DNA from: Meghimatium bilineatum
Lineage: Eukaryota; Mollusca; Gastropoda; Stylommatophora; Philomycidae
Length of the DNA: 64,000 bases
NCBI GenBank assembly: GCA_034231615.1
Contig: CM067322.1
Span: forward strand, 61,065,245-61,129,244
Direction: 5' to 3'
In this document: in pieces, positions 1 through 14,000 of the stretch
Layout of the letters: every line of letters starts with the position of its first letter
Numbering within the stretch: position 1 is the first letter of the stretch
Notes under the pieces: generated by a model
What the model saw: the letters and a program-made list of their open reading frames with translations, nothing else
Database searches by the model: none
What the model was told of the DNA's origin: nothing
Position numbers and translations under genes: made by a program

Positions 1-980
1 AAGAAAGGTTCATGTAACAATTATTTCCCACCATACGAAGCTGAGACTACGCCACAGCCTGAAGGTAAAAATTCCTTTTCACACTTCGATCATAAGATGG
101 AGCATGCCAGTTATGTTTTTCACTGAAAGTCTGGGCCGAATTCAGATGCCATATTTATGGATTATCTCCCGATGATGATTTCTTGGGAGTTAAAGTTGTT
201 GCCATATAAAATATTAGTAAAATGCTAACTTTCAGAGAATAGATAAGATCTTTCATCAATTCATATGGACCTGGACATAACTAGGATTTTGTTTAATTGA
301 AAATTTCTAATGTTGAACAGCATGTACATCACTGTGATCAGCATAGATTGACATGGTAAGTAAAATCTATTTGCTTTGTTTATTGTTAATATTCTAGTGG
401 AATATTATGAGAATGTTCTTTATTTATGGAATAACATAAACACAATATTTATCAGGGGTGCCACTGATCTGCGTTTATTAAAATTATGTTGTATGTCAGG
501 CAAGGCCTAGTCTTGAACGAACCAAAATCATATGTGATTTCATGTTTTATGTGTTTATTCATATTTTGTTACTTTGGTTATGAAACAACATATATATATA
601 ACAGGAATAGGTATTTAGGAGGATTTTATCAGTGTTGCCACACATTGCTCAAGTATAGCTGTATCTAGAAATTATTTTCCAATCTTTTAATAGATTTTCA
701 ATGTCATTTTCTCCCCACATTTCTCAACTTTCTCACACCTTTGATATCACACATACAACACAAAAAAAAGAAACAAATATATGCATTATTCACATCTTTA
801 TTTATATATAAGGTGATTTTGTCTTGCCACTTAATATTCATGGTTTTATAAAGATAGCAAAGGTGGAAGGTGTTAAACTTCTCAAATATTTGTAATAGAC
901 AGTTCCATGTTTCAGGGGTATAATATAGTACCCCTAGCAGATATGCTTGATAAATATTTACCAGTATCTTTATTTTCCCA
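1..980. other. FNTB intron 9 sequence, nothing recognised
   Basis: AT-rich sequence left of the last visible FNTB exon. I looked on the minus strand for the next expected exon (the mammalian RFEGGFQGR and DGCYSFW region) and did not find it, so the remaining exons probably lie outside the window. Short open frames here have no family resemblance. Confidence 0.5.
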
Positions 981-1418
981 CCTTTGTAGCAACCAGAGCC
1001 TTCTAGTTAAGGGAGAAAAGAATAGGACCACTGTTAACTTTCCAGGCATGTCTTAGGGGGTGACTAAGGAAAGTTGGGGCATAGGTTGACATTTTGTGGC
1101 ATACTTCTAGGATGCTGGGAATGCTAGGTGTAAAATTATTGCAGATTGGTCTGCAGAAGAATGATGAGATAGTTGGCTCAGAAATCTATACTATACTCAT
1201 GGAAAGACCTGGGTTACTGTCACACTAAAATGCATCCCCTTGAGGACCAAACATAAACCACCCTATTAAACGATGCCTTTGAGACAGCCAATTTTATGAG
1301 CTCGAGTGTCATCTCGATTACTCACTGAGGAGGACCTGTTCTTTTTTCAGAAAGGCTATGGGCTGCCAAGCGCTACATACTCACAGCTAAAGGGATTACT
1401 TCATCATCACCATCATCT
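981..1418 (+). repeat. Interspersed repeat family C, copy 1
   Basis: About 440 bp shared with copies at 16815-17330, 19834-20409 and (inverted) 62985-63226. Shared landmarks run in the same order: GCAACCAGAGCC near the start, GACTAAGGAAAGTTGG, AGAAGAATGATGAGATAGT, and a CTCACAGCTAAAGG end followed by a TTCATCATCACCATCAT tail. The simple-sequence 3' tail suggests a retroposed non-autonomous element; no protein is encoded. The 5' head was not identified as tRNA. Confidence 0.65.
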
Positions 1419-2303
1419 TAGTTTTCCCATTTTAAAGTTCAGTTTTTCTAAGTTTAAAAAATTGTCAACATAATGTAGATAGTTTCCATTTACTGTGATA
1501 CTTGTTGCTTACTGTATATCCTTGACACATTGTGATGCTGATAGTTTTACAGAACAAGTCACATGCCCAAGCTGTCTGCCACCAATGCAGTATCATCAGC
1601 AGCAAACAAAGAAAAGTTCTATGAGAAGTACATTTATTTCCCAGACATTTATTCCCTGTGCTCTGAGGCACAAAATAAGCAAATGATAAAATAAGACATG
1701 AAACATCAAAATGAGCGTGTACGAAACCATCACCAGTATATAAATGATTCTTTTTTTTGTTGTTGCTAGAAGCTAGAATCAATCCAAGGTCATAATTTTC
1801 TTCTTTCCCCTAGAGTTTAAATGTAAAAAAAATGTGATACACCAGTCCATAGGCAAAGGTAAGCTGAGCTAAGAACTAGGGTCACAGCACATAGTTTTCC
1901 CATAAGTGCTCAACTGCCTAGCAAATTACTGACCAGAAACTGCCTGACTAGCATTACCTACCTCATTTGCTCAGTAGGTGCTATTCCTTGACCTTTCCAG
2001 AGCATGAGCTTGGTACTCCACTTCCTTGTGGCTACGTGAACCACAAGAGTACTTTTTTATTTCAAACTATGAACAATGAGTGAATTCAAAACTCAGGTCT
2101 GCTAGTCACAGGGCAAGTGATTTAACACTACTCTTCCAGGGATCTCATATTAGTCCATGTACATATCGAATATCATCTATTACTGTATGGGAGTGACTGA
2201 ATACAATCACACAAATAGTGGGTGAACACAATTACTTAAATAGCAACTGAAAACAATCAAATATATACTGAATTAACACAATCACAAAAATGATTCCACT
2301 TAC
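1419..2303. other. Intronic sequence, nothing recognised
   Basis: FNTB intron 9. Two overlapping open frames on opposite strands near 1465-1782 lack family signatures or codon-like character and were not called. Confidence 0.45.
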
Positions 2304-5300
2304 CAGAAGCGATCGAAGGTTACAGCACTCAGTATGACCAAGGAGGACAAGTGCTGCTATGCCACAGAATGTATAACCTCCATGTGCCTCCATTCCTGGG
2401 TACCCTGAGAATCCTCCTTCATATGTCTGGCACCTGTATATACAACATAATCTATTGAAGTCTGTAATATCCAGGATTACAGTGTTTACCAGATATAATA
2501 TGTTGTATATTATATTATATTTTATAGCATATTTATTGTGTCTATATAATTTCATGAATAGTATATGTAAGAATCAAATATAAAATGTGGTGGTGCTATT
2601 AACCCTTTGCGTCCAGGCCATCTACCTCCTAAGACTTTATTTCCCTAGGTTCCAGAGCAAGAAACACACAAGAAAGATACATAGGTAACACTAATTGCAA
2701 AATCTACAGAATTGCAAACAGCACACAAGAAAGCTGTCTCCAGAGAATTCTTCTACCCTTGACGATGCAAGGCAAACAATGGTCACAGCTTATAGATAGA
2801 TAGACAGCATAACATGGACAGCCACAAGTAAATAACACCTCCAAAGCATATTCAGCATCCATTTATCTCTATTGTCTCCAATTTTGAAATAAATAACTCA
2901 ATAAATAAAAACGTTACGCCAAAAAAAGCAAATATGTGCAGAAAAACTAGAAGTTATAAACAATGGCAGAGTGTCAGACGAAGTATGTGTTATTTTTAGC
3001 TGGGCCACTACAGGTTAAAGATCTTGTCAATCTCTATGCAACTCCCTCTTTATTCCTACTTTCTGAATGAAATACATTTGTTATGTGATCAATTACTAAG
3101 GGGTCTCACCTGTTAATAAAGTCAGTGGTTCCATCTGCCAGTTCTTTAGTTAAAATATTGGTAAGACGAGCAACTGTTAGTGCACAGTAAACACCCCTGA
3201 AGATAAAAAGATATAATAAATATTGAAATATTGAAGACGTTGACTTGAACCGACTGTGAAGAGTCTGTGACAGAACTCACTTTGTTTAGAAACTTCCTAT
3301 TTCATTGATAAAGAAAAATCTTAATGCAGCAAACGGGATTTGAACCAGGTTCTATGTCCCCCCACTCGCCTCACAACTTGAGTCAACACGTTTTCCATCA
3401 TTAACCATACAGCATCCTAAAAATATGTGCTATTATTCAAGACTTCCAACGTGTTTATTCTCAAGCTACTATGAATATGGACTGGTCGATCGATACACAG
3501 ATAACAACAACACACACCCTTCACATGTATGTAAATTTCTCAAGAACCACAAACATCAAGAACCACAAGTACTAGAAGGCCGTAGTACTACAATGACCAA
3601 ATTAGGCCTACTTGTAAACATAAATAACAATTATATAATAACAATTTTATTTCACTTATACAATTGCTAGATTGATAGGTATGCACCACCATACCGGACC
3701 TTCATTCGTCAGTAACTGTATATAGATTTCACCCCTTAACTGATAGAAAAATATATAACAGAATACTGCACCTCTTTGGTGCAAGTCAATGGTGTTATGG
3801 CCATCTTTAAACTGTCATTATGAAATGACATTGTTCGCCAGCACATGGTGGTATGTGCAAAACTCTTTACAACGTTGATAACAATATTAACAGATTACAA
3901 GATAATGCTATGACTACTATCACACTTTTAAGGTTTTAGTTTAAAGTACACTCGCACATACTGTGGATGCTATGCTCCTTCATAAACACATTCTGGAATG
4001 ACATTTCACTACAAATAACATTTATTTAATAAATAAGAACTTATATGTCAACAGCATAATATCATCAAATATCAGTATATGTTTATATGTCAGCCCAGTA
4101 ACAGTTGATAGTGAGCTTGCCTCACAAAACTAACTTGATGGAATTAGCTCATGGTTTGAAAGCTGTTTGAAAACATCCACACTGTTTTGGCGCTACGATG
4201 GGACACAATAGTGACACTCACTTTCAAAAATTATTTTGCAATGAGCATTTGAGGATGGAAGGAGAAGAGGCAAACAAAGAAAATCCTGGATTGATAGCAT
4301 CAAGGAATGATCAGACGTGATTTTTTCTACGAGGTGTTAAAAGAGCTTCTTGTGCTGATGTCTAGTATGACACCGCTACGACCCTGACGGGTTATGAGTC
4401 TTATTATTATATTAGTTGTCACATCCCATATAGGGTCAGTGACCCAAAGCCATACTGAAGTCGGATGTGTCAGGCCGAAAGGTGCAGATATCGCAGCAGT
4501 GCTGTAAAGCATGACACAACGCATTCCGTTCTCCGGACTACATCTTGATAATCTGCAGGAGTTTGAGAACGAACGCAGAAGAAGATTATATTAGTGGCAA
4601 TTAAAAATTGAAGAATAGTTAAATTGCAATGTCCTGTACAGAATACATCTCAATTTTATTATATGTTATCACTTGTGTGATGATGGGGTCATAAAAGGGG
4701 AAAAAAATAACAAAATGATGACTTACCATGCATGTCGAAAAAAGTGTCTCAGGAAGTTTGGCTGTCCTATCTTATAGTAGAACAGTGCATAATAACTAGT
4801 GGGCAGCAGAAACATGTCTACTGGACTGTGAGAGCTTCTTCTTGAATTGTATTGTTTATATGTACATAGAATTTGCTTGTAATTAGCCTTTCTTTTACAA
4901 AACATTTTTTGGAATTGTTTTATGAAATTATTCATTTGTGGATCGTATTGTCAGAAATAAAAATAATGGCCAATCTCAGAGTAGTTTAAATTATGCCACG
5001 AGTGTGCATGTAAGAGAAGAGATATTGCTAGAGTTTAAGGGATTGTGGGGGGGGGGGGGGGGGAAGGGGTTATGCATTAGGTGTATGGCACTAGGTAGGC
5101 CTATATTGTCGGGTTAGGATTGGTGCTGATCTTTTCATTAATTCATAGGTCATGTTTTTTACGTTGCATTTCCAGCGAACTCTTCGATCGCACTTTGCCT
5201 GTGACGTTTTTGTAAGTTGTTCGCAAAAACAACAAAAGTAGTCTTTGCACACATATATTTTCATCCACAAACACTCCTCATTCTGGCAACAAGTGTATTG

Positions 5301-8300
5301 CATCCTTATCAGTTGAATGCAAGTTCAACATTGATAGGGTAGCCATTAGAAAACTTGTTACAACAGAAATGACTTGTCCTTGTAAAGTCCTCAGACTAAA
5401 CTATCACATAGTGCCACTCATAAAGCATTACTATTTAGACATGATGGAACAAAACCAGGGGAAGACCATGCAAATGGTGGATTACAGAAATAAAAGACAA
5501 CGGAAACAAACATTTATAAAGCACACAAGAAAGCCATCCACAGAGAACTCTTCTACCCCTGATGCTGCAAGGCACAAATGGGTATAAAACAAAAGAAAGA
5601 AGACGAGCTAATGGAACCACTGCTGCAGTAATCTTATGGTATGAACTTTCATTAAATAATGTAGATGCTTTATTTCTGGTAGTTCTGTGATATTTTATAC
5701 AATGACAATCTAATGTAAAAATGTCCTTTTTAGTGTTCGTTATATAACCTCTGTTACACAAATCGGTCTGGACTTTACGATGTTAGTTGATTAATCCAAC
5801 GATCGACGGAATGACCCAGACTTGATTAGAGAAACCTCTAGAAAACGCCATTGGTCCTACATCGGGCATGTCCTATGCGCAGATACCAACAGAATACACC
5901 ACCAATCTCTTGAATGGATACCTACAGGCAAAAGAGCAAGGGGTAGACCAAAAGAAACACACAGAAGAATAATACTTAGAGAAAGTAAAACAACCAATAT
6001 TCATACTATTCAAGAACTGCACAGAATAGCTGTGAACAGACAGAATTGGAGAGATCTGATGTCTGCCCTATGCGCTAACTTCAGCGCAAAAGGAAAATGA
6101 ATGAATATAAACTCTATTAGATCACTTTTGTAGCAGGACAGTGGCTCTATTAGTTTCCTGGCAGATCATGACAAGAGAACAGACACACAGTTTTATGTAC
6201 ATAAATGATATGTATGTTTCGACAATTTCAATGAATGGTGGATGTCATATCATTAGTAGGCCACAGATATACCAACTCTGAGGCTGATCTACAATGTATT
6301 ATAGACAGATTCTCCAAAGCCTGTACCAACTTTGGGCTTACCATTAACACAGAAGTCATGTTACAACCAGCACTTGGCAAAAGCTATCTCGAGCCCTGCA
6401 TAAAGGTAAATGGTGTAGCACTGAAAGTTGTAAATAGATTCACATATCTAGGCAGTACGTTATCACAAAATGCCAACGTTGATGATGAAGTGTATACAAG
6501 GATCGCCAAAGCAAGCAGTACTTTCGGCAGATTTTACGCAAATGTTTGGCGTAGAAATGGCATTAACCTACAGACTAAGCTGAAAGTTTACAGAGCAGTG
6601 GTACTTCCAGTGCTGCTTTACGCTAGTGAAACATGGACTGTGTATAGACGGCAAGTGAAAAAACTCAATCATTTTCATGCAAATTGTCTCAGAAAAGTTA
6701 TGAACATCAGATGGCAAGACAAGATTCCAGATACCACTGTCCTTGATAGAGCTGGTATCCCAAGCATTGACACGACCCTGATGCAGACACAGATTCGTTG
6801 GGCAGGTCATTTGGTGCGTATGCCAGATCATCGTCTGCCAAAGATACTTCTCTATGGTGAGCTAGAGAAGGGTATACGATCTCAAGGTGGCAAAAGGAAG
6901 CGCTACAAGGACTCGTTAAATGACTCACTGAAAGCCTTTGAAATAGACCACGATACATGGGAAGAACTTGCACAAAACAGATCTACATGGTGTTCTAAAA
7001 TAAAAAAGAGCGCATCATCTTGTGAAAAGAAGAGAAATGCAGCAGCTCAACAGCGGAGAGCAGCTAGAAAGTCATGGATAGACCAAGATCCGTCTACAGT
7101 CGTTATTCCATGTCCAAACTGTCCAAGGACATTTACAGCTCGAATAGGGCTCATTAGCCATCTACGAACTCATAATCAAGGACATAACTAAAATTGAATT
7201 TTCAAAAGTGGATGTAACAAATGGTCATCATCACTTGTGATGGACGAACAACAACATGTCACAGATATATACATGTTTCAAGTAAATGAAAGAAGCAGAA
7301 TTAGTAGGCCAACATGTGGTCTTGCCACCAATATCATTGCTCAAATTAACCTTTTTTAATTTCCCATCAAAATTGTGGTCACTTAATCACAGGCACCCAC
7401 ACACAAACTTCTTTATTTGTCTTCTATTACATGAATAAAGGGATACAATTGTTGTGCAAAATTTTACTACATTGTTGTGCCATTGTAAAACTACATCATT
7501 TTATTTATATTTGCAACTAATTTTCAGTACAATATAAAACATGAGTTACCCATCATACAAAATAACATAAATATAGGCTGCTTACATGCAATAAAGAAAC
7601 ATTTAACACAGCACTGATTTAAAATTGTGTGTATATATTTGTTTGTCTTCATCATCATTTCTACTCCAGCTGAACTCTGATGGTATTCAGTATTCACCAA
7701 TAGACAAATTGTGCATCTGCATATTTATGTCTGTTGCCATCATCATCTGTATACCCCAGTTGAATTTGTGTGTATGTCTGTCTTCATCATCATCTTTACC
7801 GTGGTTGAATTTTTGTGTATTTATGTCTGTTTTCAGCATCATCTTTACTGTGGTTGAATTTTTGTATATGTCTATCTCTTCATCAGCATCTCTACTGCAG
7901 TTGATTTTGTGTGTATTTATGTCTATCTTCAGCATCCCTACCCCAGTTGAGTTTGTGTATTTATGTCTGTCTTCAGCACCCTCTCTACGCCAGCTGATTT
8001 TGTGTGTATTTATGTATGCCTTCAGGATCATCTCTACACCAGTTGAGCAAAAATGGTCTTGATCAACTCTCATGGACAAAAAACATTTATGTATGTATAT
8101 ATTTGTGTGTTTTTACATTTATGAAAAATAGGACATGAAGAATTTAAAAATATCATCATGATGGCAACAATACCTAATATCTACTTCTCCTCCCTTATGC
8201 ATCTGGAAAGCCCCATCACTTGTTTTCATGCTCATCAAGAATTTGTAAAGTTTCTCCCTACAAAAAAGAGAAATAACTTTGCAGTACACACTTTCGAAGT

Positions 8301-10934
8301 AAGTAAGATGTACATTTTATAGTTATACTAGTAATGTGTATGGATAATACGGTGTTAAGTTTTAATTTATCTGTGACCATCAGCACACAAATAATGAGGT
8401 AGCATCATGCATGTTGTCTTTACTTTCTGAGAATAGCTCTAGTGACCAATTGCTTGGTAAAAGAGTGAACCATTCAATGTTAAAACTCATCAATTAGAAA
8501 TCAAACCATATTACATGAATCAATGCACTAACCATTACAATATAGTGGCATTAGATGATCGGTAGTGCCACAGTATGCTGAAAACAAATGTGCTAGGCAT
8601 ATATGAATTAAATAGTATCACAACATACTTCACAATCCCTAGTAGAAATCACACTGAAATTTGTGATGACTATTTGAGAGCAAACGCAGAATAATACCAT
8701 GGTAAAACTATATAATCATCAATCCCATAATCCTTCAGGGTTGTATGGGTAAAGATATGTCCCATGGCAACAACCAGCCATTGGGGATGAAGATAACTCT
8801 TTATGTACTAAGCCGCAGAAGCTATTAGGTGGTGCAGCCATTTCCCTTCCCTGCTGCCTTTATCTCTCCTAACTCATGTGTCAGGTATCTATTTACAGCT
8901 GAGTTGACAGGAGGGAAGTAGTGTCAGGCGACAAATCACGACCAGGATTATTTGTCCAGACATAGTTTCAAACCTGGCATGCTGTAACCCGGTAATAGTA
9001 AGCAAGCTCACTATCATCTAGACTACTGCATTCACTCATTGTATTGGTGTTGCTTTATACAAAAATCAATTCATTCTGATCCAACGGTCAAAGGATATCC
9101 GACAAGGTGGAGAGTGCAGCAGTAACAGAACTAAGAAGCGATAACAACCTTGATAACATATTGTCACTGGTAACTAAAATAACTAATAAATAGTACAACT
9201 AATGCCAATGTAAAATAACAAAAATACACAAAAAAAATTCCAATGGACTGTAATGTGGAAAAAGTCTTTGCTCCATTGTTTTTTGTTATTTTGCATTGAT
9301 ATTAGTTTTACTATTTATTAGTTATATTAGTTACCATTGACAATAATACATTATCATAGTTGTTATTGATATTGCTTCACTGGTTGTAAAGAAACTTAAT
9401 CCTCTCCAATGTTTAATACTATCAGTTGAAACTTTCTTTCATCAGAAACTTTAAAGCACTCTTTAGTTACTTTCATCCATTTTGAGTCATACTGGTAAAT
9501 GCATAATGTATTGAAGTTGATTCTTTCATTTATTAACAATATAAATGTTTTCAGAAGCAATTATTATGAAATTTTAAACATCTTTAAATACTGTACATTG
9601 AACATTCTCCATTTATCAACCCAATTCTTCTTCTTTGTGTGTTCTCAAAATCCCACTGGTTAACAAGAAGCCAGTAGACCAAAATACAGTGTCATGGATT
9701 ATAACTTTGATATATTGATAAATATCGGTCTGATACAGTAGACTTCAGAATGACGTATGGTTCACTTCGACATATGGGATGGAACAGTCAACCTCAACCC
9801 TCCTCTTACAGCATGCATGGTAGTTCAGTGTTGCTTTTCTTTCAGATCCTGACAACACATGAGACATAAACTCAATAATTTCAATTCATTGCCTGAAATA
9901 TAGATTATACAAACAAGTATATGATTTTATCTAAACACAACATATGTGAACATCTGGATTAAAAGACACTGACCTATTTAGCACATTAAAGACTTTGTCC
10001 GTGATGTTAGCTAGAATACATAGAGAATTGATGGCAGCATATGTTGGTGCCAGGTGCGGGTACTGCATTGGACCACCTGTGAATTTCAAATTGTATAAAA
10101 ATTATATGTGCAGCACTAAGCAACCATGAGATTTGGGATAAAAAGTTCACAGTTCTTAGATCTGCTTCATTATTACGGCACACATGAGCATGTACAGAGC
10201 AGTAGATACAAAGATACAAACCAAGAAGTTGAAAGCAGCTATAAATGTTGCCTACACATATTGACACTGACCATTTTAGATATTTTGAAGCATGGACATA
10301 AGTGTCTAACATAATGGCATTCTCATTCTTTTTTCATTCACATGGTTTGTGCCTATATTTGTAAGTTTATTGCTTCTATAAACTTGCTTGTGTTTTGTAA
10401 CGCATACAGGTCTGTAGAATTTTGCTTCCAGTTGCTATATATCTGAGCCTATATGTTTGCCTCAACATTTCATATTCGGTACATTCTTAAATTATATACT
10501 CTGTAGTCTGATGTGTCTGTCCATGAACGTTGCATACATGTGGCTGCAGAATCCGTTGTCCCCTATTCTGATCCGTAGAATTACAAATTGTTCTGATACG
10601 TTCATATTTTGGTAATAATCATGTATTGGTTAAACTCACATAAATATCTATAAAGTTCTAGTACATGACAAACACAATACATCCAAATATTAGTTGTAAT
10701 TAGATTTGTTAATAATGAAATGGAAAAGTGAGCAAAAAATAACACTTGCCTCCAAAACCTCCTTCAGGGTGTTGACAGTGGCCTAAAAACTCTGCAATGC
10801 TGTAGAAAGTCACAGAAATTTATGGCAAATGCTACAACAAACCAACACTATCTTGATAAATACTTTAATTTTAAAATATACACTAAGCAGGAAAGATTAT
10901 GTAACTTTTGTCAATTATTAAATAAGCATCTGCC

Positions 10935-11009
<75 letters not shown>

Positions 11010-14000
11010 TGGATATAAACATTCAAAAAACAAAAACCATGATAATCAGCAAAAACACAGAAGAACAGGAGGTAAACATAAACATACAGGGAGAGAAACT
11101 ACAACAAGTAAAACAGTATCAATATCTTGGACACATAGTCACAAATGATGGCAGATGTGAAACAGAAGTTAAAAGGAGAATAGGAATGGCTAAAAGTACC
11201 TTCAATGACATGAGGAAATTATTAATATCTAAACAAATTACAAACAAGTTAAAGATGAGAATTATAAAATGCTACATCTATTCCATATTAATGTATGGTT
11301 CAGAAACATGGACACTAAATAAACAATTAGAAGACAAAATTGATGCCTTTGAGATGTGGGTATATAGAAGAATAGGGAGAACATCATGGAAAGAGAAGAA
11401 AACAAATAAAGAGGTGCTAAAAACACTTAATATGAAGAAAGAACTACTAAGAGAAATAAAGATCAGGCAAATAAAATACTTTGGACACATTAAAAGACAT
11501 GACACCCTATTGAAGACCTTACTTGAGGGTAAAGTCAAAGGGAAGCGAGCAAGAGGTAGGCAGAGATACAAGTGGGAGAGTAACATTACACTATGGACAG
11601 GTTACAGTCTAGCAGAGTGCACCACCAAGACAAGAGACAGGAGATGTTGGAGATACGTTGCAGCCAACCTTCGTTGCGGAGACGGCACTTGATGATGATA
11701 TATATATATATATATATATATGCCCACATATATAGGGTGTCAGGTAGGAGTAGTACCTCTGACAGTGAGGCTCTCTTGCTCGTTTTGAATAGTTAACATG
11801 TCCTTAGTCCTCTCTTGATACTCACTCTCACCTGTGGCTCCAAGTAGGTGAACACAGGGTATGTCTGCCTGAGCATGCAGAGTCTGGATATGGCAGATGA
11901 TGCATCTAATATTCTTTGAGCTGGAAGGCACTTTACAGCAGAGTATTATGGAACACAAAGGGCTTTGTGAGACATGTAAGACACTATGGTCATTAACTGC
12001 ATCCTGGTACATCTCCAGTCATCTTGATTTATCTTGTCAGTGGAACACTGTTGGATCAGGAAGAGAGTGTGGTCGACGAATGGCACAACTCTTCCACACT
12101 ATAAATAAAATTCAGCACTAGCCACAACTCATCTATCATCATCATCTTCTGTTTATAACTGACACAATAAGTACTGAGGTGATGGGCATGTGGCAAACCA
12201 GAAAATGCGGAATACTCAAGCTGCAGTCATAACTGGAATTCTGCACTGTCTGTATTTAGGTGGAGCATCTGGTATTCTGCCCCTTCCAAATATACTTCCA
12301 GCTGACATGCGCTGATATTGTTTTTAACAAGTGTCAGAATTCCACCCTTTCGCCTGTCCTTTCTGTCAGACCGGTAGCACTGGTAGCCTCTGATTTTGAA
12401 GGCTATGTCGCTGCTGAGGTGTGTTTCTTGGATACAGCATATACTAACTTGTTCTTCACTGAGGACATTTTCAAGTTCCAATTTTTTGTTGTATCCATCT
12501 CTTTTACTGTTGACACCCTCAGCATTCCAGTGCATTATTTTTATTGGTCGTTTGTTTGTTTGGCCAGTAGCTCTATTCCCTTGCCTCCTGGCTCCTCGGG
12601 GCAATTGAGAAGGACTTCCAGTAACTGAGGTTGGGCCCTTTCGAGGTATAGGGCCCGGCACCGTCCCTGCCTGAACGTCCGCCACAGGGCAGGCACCATA
12701 ACTATTTATAGATGTAGACATGTTTCCATTGTGTTATGTGCGTGGCATCCTGATTATCTGTGCGCCTTTTGGCTGGATGTCTCCGTCTTCAGCACTCTGC
12801 TTACTTGGGCAGGACTATGGTCCTGCTCGACCAGTCTTAGTTTCCAGCCCCTGATGGCTGAACTAAGCCCCATCACGGTGGTGGTCTTGATGAGGTTATT
12901 AAATTTATAATGTTATTTCATAACCAAACTAACATGCTCATAATATCATGTTAAAATTAAATAAAACAGATGTAACTTACCTTCTCAATGCAATCTTGAC
13001 TAGACCTATGAATTTTTCATCCACACACAATGTGATGTATTTTGAATGCACAATGTCTAATGCAATCCAGGTCTATTCTTTTCGATTTAATTTCATAGCA
13101 AAAATAACATGTGCAAAATATTTTCTTTAAAAATAAACATAATTATTAACAATTCCTCAGTATTACAAACATTATTACCATAAGAATTTAACTCAAAATG
13201 GCTTCCATTAGAACAAGATTTGTGATGAATTGAACAGCACAACAAACACTTTGCAAAAAAAGCTAATTTGCTGGCCTTTATAAAATCTTGACTGGAAACG
13301 AGGATATATTTAAATTGCTAGCACTGTTGCCATTCTTTTTCTCCTATAAAAAATTCACGAATTTAAACTTTTTATTATAGTAAACAAAATTGCTTAGAGG
13401 CAGTCGCAATTCTGTGACCTCCACGTTGATCTAAATACACCCGGAAGTGTGTAATTACTGCACCAATGGCATAGTGCAGGTTAATACAGATCATTTACTT
13501 ATTTAAGTTTGTGTAGTAGGGCCTTTGTTATGTTGTCATCCATGTTGTTTTCAGGCACAGTTGTTTTATTTCATTCTCATATTTTTTTTTATTGCTTGCC
13601 TCTATGAAAATACTTGTGTGCACGTTTGTCATTGTTACCCTGGATGTCTCTGTTGTCAAATGCATTTGTGATAGTGCCTTTATTTTTTAAACTGACTTGT
13701 ATAATGTACTGTTTTTTTTTCATACCCGTACCCAATAGTCTGATTGTGCATTAATTGTAAAGCAGGGTTTGACCTGGTGTTTTGAGTATGAACTATTGCT
13801 ATATAGCTTTACAGCAGTCTCAATATTATCATTTGCTGCCACAGAGAATTGTTTTATTCTGTTAGTTAATGTACTAAAAAGGTTACACAGTAGTATAATT
13901 TATTGTTAGACAACAAGAAGAAAACATACTGCAAAGCTTTCTCTTCTGTAATTGGCGATTCCAGTAACTCCAGACTGTGAAGAATCCAGTAACAGAGCCA

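Noticed and set aside
1-75. Possible FNTB exon 10 at the left edge
   Set aside because: The minus frame after TTCAG reads AVA-stop and matches nothing in FNTB; no donor/acceptor pair in the right phase.
1465-1782. Overlapping frames of 105 and 63 codons on opposite strands
   Set aside because: No family resemblance, no splice context, and inside an FNTB intron.
10822-11148. 108-codon plus frame with a long Ile-Tyr run
   Set aside because: It is the translation of the (TA)n repeat running into a LINE in a different frame.
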